34,792 bases of DNA from Bacillus sp. (in: firmicutes) (GCA_031180805.1 JAPSLL010000045.1:1-34792); one strand, 5' to 3'; shown: positions 15,211-24,895, numbered from the stretch's first letter. The notes: a model not told the origin generated them from the sequence alone. Translations and numbers: made by a program.

Positions 15211-15942
15211 TTAAACACCGCGTTTGTTTCCCCAAACTAACGTATGGAGCTGAGGTAACACACGGACTTGATTTAACTCTTTATCCTCGATTACTTGCTC
15301 AACTAATGATTCATATTTATTTAACAGTTTCTGTACAAGCTTTGTCGTATCAGCCTCATGTATATCTTCATTTCCAACCTGTAAGTACATTGGAATGTTA
15401 GAGTATCGATGATGGATTTCCCTTGCATATTGTAAATCCGCTTCATCAAAAATCACGACTTTTAGACTGATTGACTGTTGATTCGTTTGATTAACCAGTT
15501 TATTGATAATCTCATCTAGCTTATCAAAATCAGTTTTCATCCCGGAGCTAGGGGGCTTCGGTGAAATAGTCAAATCATCAATATCCTTCAACCACTCTTG
15601 ATATTTACTTCCTTGTGTCTCAATTGCTATTTTCATCCCTTTGCTTTTTAGCAATTGAACAAACTCATCTAAATTCGCTAAGAGAGCAGGGTTTCCACCA
15701 GAAATGGTAACATGGGAAAAGCGATCGCCTCCCAATGCCTCCAACCGTTCCCAAATATCATTTGCTGTCATTTGTTTAATATCAGCTTTTGCTGAGCCAT
15801 CCCAAGTAAAAGCTGAATCACACCAGCTGCATGAATAGTCACAGCCAGCTGTCCGCACAAACATTGTCTTTTGACCAATGACCATTCCCTCTCCCTGAAT
15901 AGTTGGCCCAAAAATCTCTAATACAGGGATTCTTTTTTTCAT
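15211..15942 (-). CDS. queE: 7-carboxy-7-deazaguanine synthase QueE, 243 aa
   Basis: Radical-SAM enzyme converting 6-carboxy-tetrahydropterin to 7-carboxy-7-deazaguanine in queuosine synthesis. The cluster motif is CDYSCSWC (CxxxCxxC) near residue 31, preceded by FGPTIQGEG. The SAM-binding glycine segment SGGNPAL follows near 101. Length equals B. subtilis QueE (243). It overlaps queD by 4 nt (ATGA), indicating translational coupling. The operon is led by a preQ1-I riboswitch. Confidence 0.96.
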   Translation of the reverse strand: MKKRIPVLEIFGPTIQGEGMVIGQKTMFVRTAGCDYSCSWCDSAFTWDGSAKADIKQMTANDIWERLEALGGDRFSHVTISGGNPALLANLDEFVQLLKSKGMKIAIETQGSKYQEWLKDIDDLTISPKPPSSGMKTDFDKLDEIINKLVNQTNQQSISLKVVIFDEADLQYAREIHHRYSNIPMYLQVGNEDIHEADTTKLVQKLLNKYESLVEQVIEDKELNQVRVLPQLHTLVWGNKRGV

Positions 15943-16382
15943 TGCTGCTCCTCCTTATATTTCGGACGAAAAACAACATAGCTTGATGGCGTTTCTCTTA
16001 CAAATACTTGAACACATTTTGGCTTGTTAGCTTTTGTATCTAATTCCTTTTGAACAACTTCCCAAATCGCTTTCGCAACTCCTTCAGTTGTAGGGAAATA
16101 GTTAGGATCATCCTTTGAAAAAAGCTCTGTATGATCATTAAGAATGGTATGATCAAAACGATTATGAATTAGTTTTTTGATGCTTGAGAAATTCACCAAA
16201 AAGCCAGAATCATCTAAATCGTCCCCTGCAATGGTAATATTGATAAAATACGTATGCCCATGAACATTTTGACATTTCCCTGCATCCTCATGTGGGATAA
16301 AATGTGCAGCAGCAATATGCATATCTTTATTTAATTCAAATTGATAATTGTGTTGTACTTGAGGATATAATTGTTGAATCAT
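15939..16382 (-). CDS. queD: 6-carboxy-tetrahydropterin synthase QueD, 147 aa
   Basis: PTPS-family T-fold enzyme making 6-carboxy-5,6,7,8-tetrahydropterin from dihydroneopterin triphosphate. Zinc-binding histidines are seen in AAAHFIPHE and VHGHTYF, with the catalytic cysteine in GKCQNVHGH and a later FDHTILND. Length fits QueD. It overlaps queC by 4 nt and queE by 4 nt, so the three are one tightly coupled unit. Confidence 0.96.
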   Translation of the reverse strand: MIQQLYPQVQHNYQFELNKDMHIAAAHFIPHEDAGKCQNVHGHTYFINITIAGDDLDDSGFLVNFSSIKKLIHNRFDHTILNDHTELFSKDDPNYFPTTEGVAKAIWEVVQKELDTKANKPKCVQVFVRETPSSYVVFRPKYKEEQQ

Positions 16383-17041
16383 CGATTTTCAGCACCCTTT
16401 TTAAGCAAATATTCATCAAGACCTTTTTTTCTCAATTTACACGCAGGACATTCCCCACATCCATCAGCAATTATCCCGTTATAGCATGTCAAAGTTTTCT
16501 CACGAACAAATTCAAGTGCTCCTAAATCATCAACTAGCTTCCATGTTTCAGCTTTATTAATCCACATTAATGGTGTATGAATAACAAATGGTTTATCCAG
16601 CGCTAAATTAAGTGTCACGTTACATGATTTTACAAATGCGTCTCGACAGTCGGGATAGCCACTAAAATCTGTTTCACAAACACCTGTCACAATATGCTTT
16701 GCGCCAATTTGATAGGCGAAAATTGTTGCAAAAGATAAAAACACAAGGTTTCGTCCTGGAACAAATGTTGAAGGCAATTCACCTTCAGCATGCTCTATTT
16801 CAATATCCGTTCTCGTCAAAGCATTTGGAGCAAGCTGATTTAATAACGACATATCCAGCACATGATGTTTTACACCAAGCTCCTTTGCAATTGATGTGGC
16901 GACATCTATCTCTAAACTATGCCGTTGATTATAGTTAAACGTAACTGCAACAACCTCTTTAAATTCTTTTAATGCCCAAAATAAACAGGTTGTGCTATCT
17001 TGTCCACCACTAAATACAACGATTGCCTTTTCATTTTTCAT
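16379..17041 (-). CDS. queC: 7-cyano-7-deazaguanine synthase QueC, 220 aa
   Basis: ATP-dependent amidotransferase-like ligase converting 7-carboxy-7-deazaguanine to preQ0. The PP-loop SGGQDSTTC is near residues 11-19 and the zinc site [13 protein letters not shown] plus an upstream TCYNG cysteine is near 190. ATG at 17041 gives 220 aa, matching B. subtilis QueC (219); the GTG at 17053 lies against the AAGGATG site. It is the first gene of the queuosine operon, about 60 nt downstream of the riboswitch terminator. Confidence 0.97.
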   Translation of the reverse strand: MKNEKAIVVFSGGQDSTTCLFWALKEFKEVVAVTFNYNQRHSLEIDVATSIAKELGVKHHVLDMSLLNQLAPNALTRTDIEIEHAEGELPSTFVPGRNLVFLSFATIFAYQIGAKHIVTGVCETDFSGYPDCRDAFVKSCNVTLNLALDKPFVIHTPLMWINKAETWKLVDDLGALEFVREKTLTCYNGIIADGCGECPACKLRKKGLDEYLLKKGAENR

Positions 17042-17102
17042 GAAAAATTTCACATCCTTATACTCATCCTTATTTTTTTGCCGTATCTAAATAAATAATG
17101 GC

Positions 17103-17236
17103 AAAATAAAAAACACCTGGAATAATCCGAGGTGCTAGCATGATTTCTTCTATAAGAAAACTATTATTAATTATATATTAGTAGTTTTTTATAGAGGGTT
17201 TTGCTAAAACCTCTCCCGATAGCAAATTACTATCGG
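17103..17236 (-). promoter_or_regulatory. PreQ1-I riboswitch with terminator
   Basis: The minus strand at 17214-17182 reads AGAGGTTTTAGC, AAAACCCTCTAT, AAAAAACTA, the class I preQ1 aptamer: P1 AGAGG/CCTCT and the A-rich tail ending in ACTA for the pseudoknot. Downstream a terminator (CACCT/AGGTG, 17114-17134) is followed by TTTTTTATTTT. A separate 7-bp hairpin CCGATAG/CTATCGG (17216-17236) sits directly 5' of the aptamer. Binding of preQ1 should promote termination and switch off queCDE. This accounts for most of the 17042-17396 gap. Confidence 0.93.
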
Positions 17237-17264
17237 ATTTGTTCTATAGTTTTTTAACTAGGAA

Positions 17265-17293
17265 AATATATCACGAAAATAAAATCTTTGCAA
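17265..17293 (-). promoter_or_regulatory. Promoter of the queuosine operon
   Basis: On the minus strand -35 TTGCAA (17288-17293) and -10 TATATT (17265-17270) are 17 bp apart, placing the start near 17258, just ahead of the riboswitch. Confidence 0.65.
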
Positions 17294-17396
17294 ATATGAA
17301 AGATCATCAGCCAAATGTATGGTTAGTAAGATAAAAAGTTATACTTTGCCTTATTTTCCTTTTTATGCAAAGAGGTAATTATTACCATTATTTTTA

Positions 17397-17786
17397 TTAC
17401 TTTTTATCTTTATTAAACCAAAGCGGTTCTGTATCATCAACGTCCCCATTATAATTAATCAGAATTTCTTCACCAGCTTTAATATCCTTATATGCGTAAA
17501 ATTCAAAAGTATGATTATCAAAGTTAATATCATACGTTGCATTCGGATGATAAGAGTGATTAAATAACATTCCATATCCTAATACGATTGCCGTATGATT
17601 AATCCCATATTCAAATACATAATCGTCTAAAATCGTTTTCTCAATATGGACATGATCCCTATTTGGGTATGGTATTACTGGCGCTTCATGAATAAGCGTC
17701 CCTTTTTCAATATCAATTGTTGCAAAAACACCACGATTAAATTCCCCTCCACTTAGTGGAGATGTTTTAACTTTAATAATTGTCAT
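17397..17786 (-). CDS. SET-domain protein, 129 aa
   Basis: A compact SET fold: NRGVFATIDIEKGTLIHEAP at the start, the knot element GYGMLFNHSYHPNATYDIN in the middle and GEEILINYNGD near the end. These correspond to the AdoMet-binding and catalytic motifs (NHxxxPN and the GEEIxxxY). SET proteins are protein-lysine methyltransferases; bacterial single-domain members have few known targets. The C-terminal tail (LWFNKDKK) lacks the cysteine-rich post-SET zinc site. The start is uncertain: ATG 17786 and GTG 17789 both lie near a weak TAGG site. It stands alone upstream of the queuosine promoter. Confidence 0.85.
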   Translation of the reverse strand: MTIIKVKTSPLSGGEFNRGVFATIDIEKGTLIHEAPVIPYPNRDHVHIEKTILDDYVFEYGINHTAIVLGYGMLFNHSYHPNATYDINFDNHTFEFYAYKDIKAGEEILINYNGDVDDTEPLWFNKDKK

Positions 17787-17936
17787 CACCTACGACCTAA
17801 TAATATTGGATATCCTTTTCATTGTGAAGGTTTGTTCATCAGAAAGCAACCCTTTTATGCATCTTTATATTACAAACCTTAAAAATCAATTTGCAAAATA
17901 TATTCAATACTTAAGATTTATATACTTATAAGTAAA

Positions 17937-17962
17937 AAGGACTTACATAATAGTAAGTCCTT
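17937..17962 (-). terminator. Terminator overlapping the CorC-like stop codon
   Basis: AAGGACTTAC pairs perfectly with GTAAGTCCTT around a 6-nt loop, then TTTTT on the minus strand. Its outer base pairs share two bases with the TAA stop at 17961-17963. Confidence 0.88.
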
Positions 17963-19307
17963 AAGAAGTTGCAATTTTCTTTTCTAATAACGCCGGGTTA
18001 GGTAATGCTTCTTTTTGCATTTTTGTAATTTCTAGATAGCGAATATGATGATTTTCCATCTCAGTAACTTTGAAAGTTAGTGAACCAAATTCAACAAAGC
18101 CACCAGTTTTTATATCATAATGCTCTGTTAATACCCATCCACCAATCGTATCGACATCAGTATCATCGATTGATAAATTAAATAACTCATTGATTTCACT
18201 AACAAGAACCTTACCATCAACAATATATTTAGCATCATTTATCTTCTGAATAAGCGGAACCTCATCAGCATCAAATTCATCGCGAATTTCGCCAACAATT
18301 TCCTCAAGAATATCTTCAACTGTTACAAGTCCTGCCGTTCCACCATATTCATCAATTAGGACCGCCATATGAATACGTTCCTTTTGCATTTTGACGAGTA
18401 ATTCATGAATTGGTATCGATTCGATCACTTGAATAATCGGCCTAATATACTGTTCAATTGAAAATGGTTTTTGCTTATCAAAGTGAATGAGGTCTGTAAA
18501 TATTTCTTTAATATTTACGACGCCGATAATATGGTCTTTATCGCCATCCACAATTGGATAACGTGTATACTTTTCATCTTTAATAATTTCTAATTGCTCT
18601 TGAATTGGCGCATCGATTGATAATGAAACAATTTCAGTTCTTGGCACCATAATTTCTTTTGCAATACGATTATCAAATTCAAAGATTTTATTTACATATT
18701 TAAATTCAGATTGGTTAATTTCACCACTTTTATAGCTTTCCGATAAAATAATTCTAAGTTCCTCTTCACTATGAGCTAGCTCATGCTCTGAAACAGGCTT
18801 TAAGCCAAAAATTCCAGTTATAAATCGAGCTGACCCGTTTAAAGCCCAAATAAACGGGTACATAATACGATAGAAGGCCATTAACGGTTTAGAAAACCAA
18901 ATACTAATCGTTTCAGCCTTTTGTATCGCAACTGTTTTCGGTGCTAATTCACCTACTACAACATGAAGGAAGGTAATTGTTGAAAATGCGATAACAAACG
19001 AAAGAACAGTTGAAATAGACCCAGGCATGTGTAATTGTTCAAAAACTGGTGCTAATAAATGCTCAATCGTCGGTTCACCAAGCCACCCTAATCCTAATGC
19101 TGTAATTGTAATTCCTAGCTGACAAGCAGACAAATATTCATCTAAATTATCTATAACCTTTTTTGCCGCACTTGCCTTTTTGTTTCCTTCTGCAATTAAT
19201 TGGTCAATACGAGAGCTCCTAATTTTAATAATTGCAAATTCAGAAGCAACGAAAAAACCCGTAAGAGCGATTAAAATTGCAACAAGCAACAAATTCACTA
19301 TGTCCAA
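17961..19307 (-). CDS. CNNM/CorC-HlyC-family transporter, 448 aa
   Basis: DUF21 transmembrane domain (about 1-190, starting LLLVAILIALTGFFVASEFA) with an N-terminal hydrophobic stretch, then a CBS pair (about 210-330: KEIMVPRTEIVSLSIDAPIQ and IDEYGGTAGLVTVEDILEEI) and a CorC_HlyC domain (about 350-430). In B. subtilis the paralogue MpfA (YhdP) drives Mg2+ efflux; YrkA, YugS and YqhB are further paralogues and I cannot assign which. Often annotated hemolysin. The TTG start follows AAGGA with 8-nt spacing. The leader carries two tandem hairpins, one hiding a perfect Shine-Dalgarno sequence. Confidence 0.9.
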   Translation of the reverse strand: MDIVNLLLVAILIALTGFFVASEFAIIKIRSSRIDQLIAEGNKKASAAKKVIDNLDEYLSACQLGITITALGLGWLGEPTIEHLLAPVFEQLHMPGSISTVLSFVIAFSTITFLHVVVGELAPKTVAIQKAETISIWFSKPLMAFYRIMYPFIWALNGSARFITGIFGLKPVSEHELAHSEEELRIILSESYKSGEINQSEFKYVNKIFEFDNRIAKEIMVPRTEIVSLSIDAPIQEQLEIIKDEKYTRYPIVDGDKDHIIGVVNIKEIFTDLIHFDKQKPFSIEQYIRPIIQVIESIPIHELLVKMQKERIHMAVLIDEYGGTAGLVTVEDILEEIVGEIRDEFDADEVPLIQKINDAKYIVDGKVLVSEINELFNLSIDDTDVDTIGGWVLTEHYDIKTGGFVEFGSLTFKVTEMENHHIRYLEITKMQKEALPNPALLEKKIATS

Positions 19308-19322
19308 ATAAGCTTCCTTACT

Positions 19323-19352
19323 CCGTCAGTGACGGAAAAGGAGTCACCTCCT
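19323..19352 (-). promoter_or_regulatory. Tandem hairpins in the leader of the CorC-like gene
   Basis: On the minus strand AGGAGGTGACTCC folds as GGAG-GTGA-CTCC, a stem with a GNRA-type tetraloop that contains the perfect anti-16S sequence AGGAGGTGA. It is followed by TTTT and CCGTCA-C-TGACGG (19323-19335). The real start TTG (19307) lies about 37 nt beyond and has a weaker AAGGA. The rest of the gap 19353-19781 holds nothing I recognise. Confidence 0.5.
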
Positions 19353-19781
19353 GAGAGTTATATCATATTTATCTTTCCTGTCGTTCTTCTTATAGGTTAT
19401 GACTAGTTTTAGCGTCCGCTTGGAGTACAATAAGGGATGCTATTAGTCTATTCATTTTTAACTCTGCCCCATATTATCACCCCACAGATAGTATTAGTTT
19501 AATAATAATACGAATGAAACATTACCGTCAAACGTAACCCTTACTCGATTTTTTAAATAAATATGTGAAAATCTGACTAAAAATACCTTTTTCGGTAAAA
19601 TATCGCGTTTTACGAGCATAAATGAATGATTTAAGCTTCAAATAAATGTTTTGAGAATGAAAGAAAGATTATTTTCTATACTATTTTCCTCTCAATTTGA
19701 TTTATGAAACGTTGTACTATAGGCGAAAAGATTTCTTTATATGCAACTCTTTTCCATTACTCTTATATTTTCTGACAAGCA

Positions 19782-20810
19782 TCATTCATTAGGTAATTTT
19801 TTCACTAATAACAAAATAAGTGCTCCTAAACAAACATAGCCGAAAATTGGGTATAATAATGTAATTAATGAACTGTAGCCGATTTTGCTAATAAACGCAG
19901 CGATACATAATATCCCACATATTATCGTCATTCTTGGTATTTTAAAGTATGAATATATTTGTTTTTCAAGCCCGTACAAATTTCCGATAACTGAAGTAAA
20001 TACCTCGCCATAAATAACTGCAATATAGATGAAATAAATAGCAAGGAACGTCGTTTTCATTACTTCTGCCATCGGAATATCATATTGTGTTAAATGAGGT
20101 AAGCTTGATAGTGCAAAATGACTACTTATTAAAACAATCATTAAAAATAGCCCCCCAAGGAACCCTCCTCTTTTTAATACTTGCTCATCATTAATCTCTT
20201 TAGCTAATGGAACAAGAACAGCTGATGCCATTGTAATATTAAAAGCGGCATATGAAAATGCTGATATAATCCACTTAACAGAACTCGTCTCTTCATGTGG
20301 CAAATGTAAAATTGATTCAATGGAAAATGATTGAAAGGCAAGTAAGACACTAAATGTAATTAACATCGGGACTACTACGATATTGACACTAAACAAGCCT
20401 TTGATTCCAAACGCCATCACTAATATTGTGAGCAAAATTGTGACGATAACACCGATTCGTACTGACAATCCTAATTGTTCTTTAAAGATTGCTCCCGCTC
20501 CGGAAAGCATAATAGATGTTAATCCGAATAACACTAGCATCATAAAAAGATTCACTACCCCACCGAACTGTCTGCCGAATAAATATGTCATTAAATCCTG
20601 ATATGAATTTGCTTGAATTCTCTTTGATAAAACTAACATTTTCGTTCCTAGTTTAATAAATAGTATTCCTACTAAAAAAATCCCTGCAAGTCCATATATT
20701 CCATGTCTAGTAAAAAACTCAACAATTTCCCTTCCAGTTGCAAATCCAGCACCTACTACTGTTCCAACATATACTGCTGCAACTTGTATTGAAGATATCC
20801 ATTTCTTCAT
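19782..20810 (-). CDS. ykvI: YkvI-like membrane transporter, 342 aa
   Basis: About ten transmembrane helices. The first helix reads VAAVYVGTVVGAGFATGREI, the unwound GxGxATGREI pattern seen in LeuT/APC-fold transporters; this is the YkvI family. No substrate is known for YkvI. ATG follows AGAGGTG with 9 nt. It is divergent from clpE across 284 bp that hold three CtsR boxes and the clpE promoter, as in B. subtilis. Whether CtsR also affects ykvI is unclear. Confidence 0.85.
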   Translation of the reverse strand: MKKWISSIQVAAVYVGTVVGAGFATGREIVEFFTRHGIYGLAGIFLVGILFIKLGTKMLVLSKRIQANSYQDLMTYLFGRQFGGVVNLFMMLVLFGLTSIMLSGAGAIFKEQLGLSVRIGVIVTILLTILVMAFGIKGLFSVNIVVVPMLITFSVLLAFQSFSIESILHLPHEETSSVKWIISAFSYAAFNITMASAVLVPLAKEINDEQVLKRGGFLGGLFLMIVLISSHFALSSLPHLTQYDIPMAEVMKTTFLAIYFIYIAVIYGEVFTSVIGNLYGLEKQIYSYFKIPRMTIICGILCIAAFISKIGYSSLITLLYPIFGYVCLGALILLLVKKLPNE

Positions 20811-20932
20811 ATTATGTACACCTCTCTAATCGTAAACAAAGCTTGTATCATTATATGAAGGAATACGGAGATGATGCTCTTTCTCTTCCTATTATGGAAA
20901 AAATTACATCCATCCTTTCATAGGCAAAATAC

Positions 20933-21023
20933 TTGAAAGTCAAAAAAGGTCAAAGTATACTATAGTCAAAGATGGTCAAATTGGCATCTTCTTTTTATCA
21001 CACATTGGTCAAACTTAGTCAAA
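20933..21023 (+). promoter_or_regulatory. clpE promoter with three CtsR operators
   Basis: Promoter: TTGAAA (20933-20938), 17 bp, TATACT (20956-20961). CtsR heptad pairs (RGTCAAA-N3-RGTCAAA) lie at 20938-20954, 20964-20980 and 21007-21023, all with perfect heptads. The first fills the -35 to -10 spacer, the second starts just after the -10 element and the third is in the leader. CtsR repression of clpE at multiple sites is known in B. subtilis. Confidence 0.93.
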
Positions 21024-21094
21024 GCCTTGAAGATTCATTCTAATCTTTAAGCGTAACTAACAGGAAATTTTAAAAAAGAAAGGGATGGTTTTCG

Positions 21095-23227
21095 ATGATG
21101 TGTGAAAAATGTCAAATTAATAAAGCTACAATTCACTTAAACTTTCAATTAAATAATAAAAAAACGGAGGCTGCATTATGTCACGACTGTTATGCAGCCT
21201 ATAAGCAATCAATTCCAACTGGATTTGCAAATGGATTTTCTTCATTTCCATTTGATGAATTATTTAAAGGATTCCAAGCAAATGGTCCTTTTAATCAACA
21301 AACTCAAGCACAAACTCAGCAAAATGGTGGTGGAGGTATTCTTGATCAGCTTGCTCGTAATCTAACACAAGCTGCTCGTGCAGGTCTGATTGATCCTGTT
21401 ATTGGCCGTGATGAAGAAGTTGAACGAGTCATTGAAATTTTAAATCGTCGCAACAAAAATAACCCTGTCCTTATCGGTGAGCCAGGTGTTGGTAAAACAG
21501 CGATTATTGAAGGTCTTGCCTTAAAGATTGCAAACGGGACAGTGCCAGCAAAACTAACAAATAAAGAAGTATATCTATTGGATGTCGCTTCATTAGTTGC
21601 AAGCACAGGGATAAGAGGTCAATTTGAAGAAAGAATGAAAAAAGTCATTCAAGAGCTCCAGCAAAAGAAAAATATAATCCTTTTCATTGATGAGATTCAC
21701 CAATTAGTTGGTGCAGGTTCAGCAGAGGGTTCTATGGATGCAGGCAATATATTAAAACCAGCTCTTGCCCGTGGTGAGCTTCAAGTCGTTGGTGCGACAA
21801 CGTTAAAGGAATATCGCACAATTGAAAAGGATGCAGCATTGGAACGACGTTTCCAGCCTGTTACCGTCCATGAGCCAACAGTAGAAAAAGCAATTGACAT
21901 TTTAAAAGGAATTCAAGACAAATATGAGGCATATCATCATGTCACATATACACCTGAAGCGATCGAAGCATGTGTCACATTATCACAAAGATATATCCAA
22001 GATCGTTTCTTACCTGATAAAGCAATTGACCTACTTGATGAGGCAGGCTCTAAAAAGAATTTACACATCGTACATGTAAGCAATGAAGAACTAAAACAAC
22101 GACTTTCACAAATTACGAAACAAAAACAAGAAGCCACTGAAAAAGAGGATTATGAAAAAGCTGCTAAACTAAGAGATGAAGAAATTCTTCTAGAAGCACA
22201 ACTAAACCAAGAAACGACTACAGAAAAACTGATTGTAGATGTAGAAGATATCCATGCAATCATTGAAAAGAAAACAGGTATTCCTGTTGGAAAGCTTCAA
22301 GAAAATGAACAATCCAAGCTAAAACATTTAGTAGAAAATCTTTCTAAAAAGGTTATCGGTCAAAAAGATGCGGTAACAAAAGTGGCAAAAGCAATTAGAA
22401 GAAGCCGTGCTGGCTTAAAGTCTAAAACAAGACCAATTGGATCATTTCTCTTTGTTGGACCAACTGGTGTTGGGAAAACCGAACTAACAAAAACTTTGGC
22501 TGAAGAATTATTCGGCTCTAAAGATGCTATGATTCGCTTAGATATGAGTGAATATATGGAGAAACATGCTGTATCAAAAATAATAGGTGCACCTCCTGGA
22601 TATGTTGGTCATGATGAAGCTGGTCAGCTTACTGAAAAGGTTCGCAGAAACCCTTATAGTATCATTTTATTAGATGAAATTGAAAAGGCTCATCCTGACG
22701 TTCAGCATATGTTCCTGCAAATTCTTGAAGATGGCCGTTTAACTGACAGTCAAGGGCGAACAGTTAGCTTTAAAGATACTGTAATTATTATGACAAGCAA
22801 TGCAGGTGTAACCGATAAACAAATTAAAGTTGGCTTTAATACACAAGCAAATACAGCCGTTGAGGAAAGTCAGCTTTTACAATCATTAGGTTCTTTCTTT
22901 AAACCAGAATTTCTAAATCGTTTTGATAACATTATTGAATTCTCTTCACTTAAGAAAGATGATTTGCTAAAAATCGTAACACTTATGCTTAAAGAGTTAG
23001 AGCATACACTATCTGAGCAACATATTGCACTTGAAGTAACAACTACAGCGAAGGAAAAGCTTGCTGAACTCGGCTACCATCCGTCATTTGGTGCTAGACC
23101 ACTTCGCCGTGCTATTCAAGAACATGTTGAAGATAAGCTAACAGATTTACTTCTTGATGAAGATGAAATTTCATCCGTACTTGTTGATGTAAAAGAAAAT
23201 GATATCATTGTCGTAAAAAACAATTAA
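21095..23227 (+). CDS. clpE: AAA+ unfoldase ClpE, 710 aa
   Basis: HSP100 ATPase that unfolds and feeds misfolded proteins to ClpP and helps end CtsR repression after heat shock. Domains in order: N-terminal C4 zinc finger (Cys3, 6, 29, 32), a Gln/Asn-rich linker, AAA-1 with Walker A GEPGVGKT (near 130) and Walker B LFIDEIH, a UVR-type coiled segment (near 350: [16 protein letters not shown]), AAA-2 with Walker [10 protein letters not shown] (near 455) and [10 protein letters not shown], and the D2-small domain. No separate ClpN repeat is seen, as expected for ClpE. Length is close to B. subtilis (699). Three CtsR boxes precede it. Confidence 0.97.
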   Translation: MMCEKCQINKATIHLNFQLNNKKTEAALCHDCYAAYKQSIPTGFANGFSSFPFDELFKGFQANGPFNQQTQAQTQQNGGGGILDQLARNLTQAARAGLIDPVIGRDEEVERVIEILNRRNKNNPVLIGEPGVGKTAIIEGLALKIANGTVPAKLTNKEVYLLDVASLVASTGIRGQFEERMKKVIQELQQKKNIILFIDEIHQLVGAGSAEGSMDAGNILKPALARGELQVVGATTLKEYRTIEKDAALERRFQPVTVHEPTVEKAIDILKGIQDKYEAYHHVTYTPEAIEACVTLSQRYIQDRFLPDKAIDLLDEAGSKKNLHIVHVSNEELKQRLSQITKQKQEATEKEDYEKAAKLRDEEILLEAQLNQETTTEKLIVDVEDIHAIIEKKTGIPVGKLQENEQSKLKHLVENLSKKVIGQKDAVTKVAKAIRRSRAGLKSKTRPIGSFLFVGPTGVGKTELTKTLAEELFGSKDAMIRLDMSEYMEKHAVSKIIGAPPGYVGHDEAGQLTEKVRRNPYSIILLDEIEKAHPDVQHMFLQILEDGRLTDSQGRTVSFKDTVIIMTSNAGVTDKQIKVGFNTQANTAVEESQLLQSLGSFFKPEFLNRFDNIIEFSSLKKDDLLKIVTLMLKELEHTLSEQHIALEVTTTAKEKLAELGYHPSFGARPLRRAIQEHVEDKLTDLLLDEDEISSVLVDVKENDIIVVKNN

Positions 23228-23307
23228 TATAACAAATGAATAACCCCTAGCTTTTTAGATTTAAAGACTGATTAAACAGTTTATAAATCGATCGCTCATA
23301 AATAAAT

Positions 23308-23383
23308 TGGGTGTCTCAAAACAGTAGTTATAAGCTCTTCCCTATATAGAGCAGCTACCATTTTTTGAGACACCCATTTTTTT
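23308..23383 (+). terminator. Long palindromic terminator after clpE
   Basis: TGGGTGTCTCAAAA (23308-23321) pairs with TTTTGAGACACCCA (23363-23376), followed by seven T. The inside also pairs: GTAG..GCTCT with AGAGC..CTAC. The outer sequence resembles the palindrome at 1035-1090. Confidence 0.85.
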
Positions 23384-23460
23384 TACTAAACAAACATATA
23401 GTATGATAAAATTTACAACATATCAAATATGAGGGACTGTCCCCAAGAAAGGGTAATGAT

Positions 23461-24489
23461 ATGATAATCATTAGACGAATTTTCCTTCGAGCAATTAAAA
23501 TGAACCATTGGCTTCTTATTTTTTCCACTTTAACTTTAGTTTTTTCTAGCAGTTATATCATTTATTTTTTAGAGCCAGAAACATTTACAAGTCCTTTTGA
23601 AGGATTATGGTGGACAATGACTACTGTTGTTACTGTTGGATACGGCGATGTATCTCCTACAACTGTTCCAGGTAAATTATTTGCGATGCTTCTTTACATA
23701 GTTGGAATTGGTTTAATGACGATTTTTATTGGGAAAGTCATCGATTCAATTAGTATTCGAAAAAAACTACAGGAGGAAGGACGCTTGAAAATTACAACCG
23801 AACAACATATTATCATGATTAATTGGACGAAAAAGGCAGAAATCGCGTTGGAAGAGCTTGTAAAAACATTTAAAGACATTCGTATCGTTATCATTGATGA
23901 AAAACTAGCAAAAATTCCAATTCTCCATGAACAAGTAGAATTTGTTAAAGGGGATCCGGCAAATGTCGAGACTTTAAAGCAAGCAAATGTCCTGCGTGCT
24001 AAATCGGTTATGGTCTTTTCACCTGATGGTACGTTATCTACTTCACAGGCAGACGGTCAAACCTTACTCATCGCTTCTATAATTGAAGGAATCGGCAAAG
24101 AATGCAAACAAAATATATATACGATTTGTGAAGTTGTTGATTCAAAACATATGCAAGCATTTGTCCATGCTAATGTTGAGGAATTTATTACCGCAAATGA
24201 CACAGCAGGAAATCTTGCCGCACGGTCAATTTTATTCAACGGCTCTAGTGAAATCATTCGCCAATTAACAAGTAACAAAGGATATGATTTATATTCCATT
24301 CCAAAAAAACAAGAATGGGTCACATATACTGATGCAAGCAATGCTCTTTCGGCAATGGGGGCATTATTAATTTCTGATGGTAACGACCTATCGATTATCA
24401 ACTCCCTTGATAGAGTAATCCCAACTAACGCTAATTTATTTATTATTTGCAACAATTCTACATATAACAAAATTATAAAAACTTTATAA
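23461..24489 (+). CDS. Two-helix potassium channel with RCK domain (YugO-like), 342 aa
   Basis: Two transmembrane helices (about 17-34 and 72-90) flank a pore loop with the K+ filter TVGYGD (near 58-63). A cytoplasmic RCK/TrkA-N domain follows from about 115 (HIIMINWTKKAEIALEELVK), with a less conserved second half. The Rossmann glycine motif is replaced by N-W-T-K-K-A, so nucleotide binding is unclear. B. subtilis YugO, which carries electrical signals in biofilms, has this architecture and is the nearest relative I know; orthology is not proven. A terminator follows at 24513. Confidence 0.85.
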   Translation: MIIIRRIFLRAIKMNHWLLIFSTLTLVFSSSYIIYFLEPETFTSPFEGLWWTMTTVVTVGYGDVSPTTVPGKLFAMLLYIVGIGLMTIFIGKVIDSISIRKKLQEEGRLKITTEQHIIMINWTKKAEIALEELVKTFKDIRIVIIDEKLAKIPILHEQVEFVKGDPANVETLKQANVLRAKSVMVFSPDGTLSTSQADGQTLLIASIIEGIGKECKQNIYTICEVVDSKHMQAFVHANVEEFITANDTAGNLAARSILFNGSSEIIRQLTSNKGYDLYSIPKKQEWVTYTDASNALSAMGALLISDGNDLSIINSLDRVIPTNANLFIICNNSTYNKIIKTL

Positions 24490-24512
24490 TTTAATAGAAA
24501 GTAAGACAATGC

Positions 24513-24543
24513 GGGAGATATAATTGGTTATATCTCCCTTTTT
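24513..24543 (+). terminator. Terminator after the channel gene
   Basis: GGGAGATATA pairs perfectly with TATATCTCCC around a 6-nt loop, followed by TTTTT. Confidence 0.9.
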
Positions 24544-24595
24544 CGCTGTCATTGTTACCTACTCATTCACATATACATGTGATGAGGTGTATACA

Positions 24596-24871
24596 ATGAT
24601 GAAATTTGAAAGCATATATTTATTTATCTCCCTTTTCCTTTTAATTTTTAACGGTACAGCATTTGGTTTTATTTTCTATCAAGAAAGGCTCGGGGAGATT
24701 TTTGGTCTTATATTATTTGTGGGAACAAGTTTATTTGGAGCTCTCCTTGCCTCAATTGCCGACGAAGATAAAACAACCTTCTACTCTCGTTTATTTTTCT
24801 ACGGAAATGTTACCGTCACTCTTCTTCCAATCTACTACTTAGGAATTTCTGCATTATTATATTCACTCTAA
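24596..24871 (+). CDS. Small three-helix membrane protein, 91 aa
   Basis: ATG at 24596 follows GAGGTG with about 7 nt; the upstream in-frame sequence to 24524 runs through the terminator of the preceding gene and is rejected. The product has three hydrophobic segments (about 8-24, 33-52, 70-88) with a DEDKT loop between the second and third. I do not recognise a family. It is followed by its own terminator and lies between a potassium channel and motAB. Confidence 0.65.
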   Translation: MMKFESIYLFISLFLLIFNGTAFGFIFYQERLGEIFGLILFVGTSLFGALLASIADEDKTTFYSRLFFYGNVTVTLLPIYYLGISALLYSL

Positions 24872-24895
24872 CTGTTCATACATATCCTTTTCTTC

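Noticed and set aside
19308-19470. Possible M-box or yybP-ykoY riboswitch before the CorC-like gene
   Set aside because: Conserved cores of these RNAs are absent; only the two short hairpins are present.
24057-24509. 150-codon minus-strand frame
   Set aside because: Shadow of the potassium channel gene; no ribosome-binding site.
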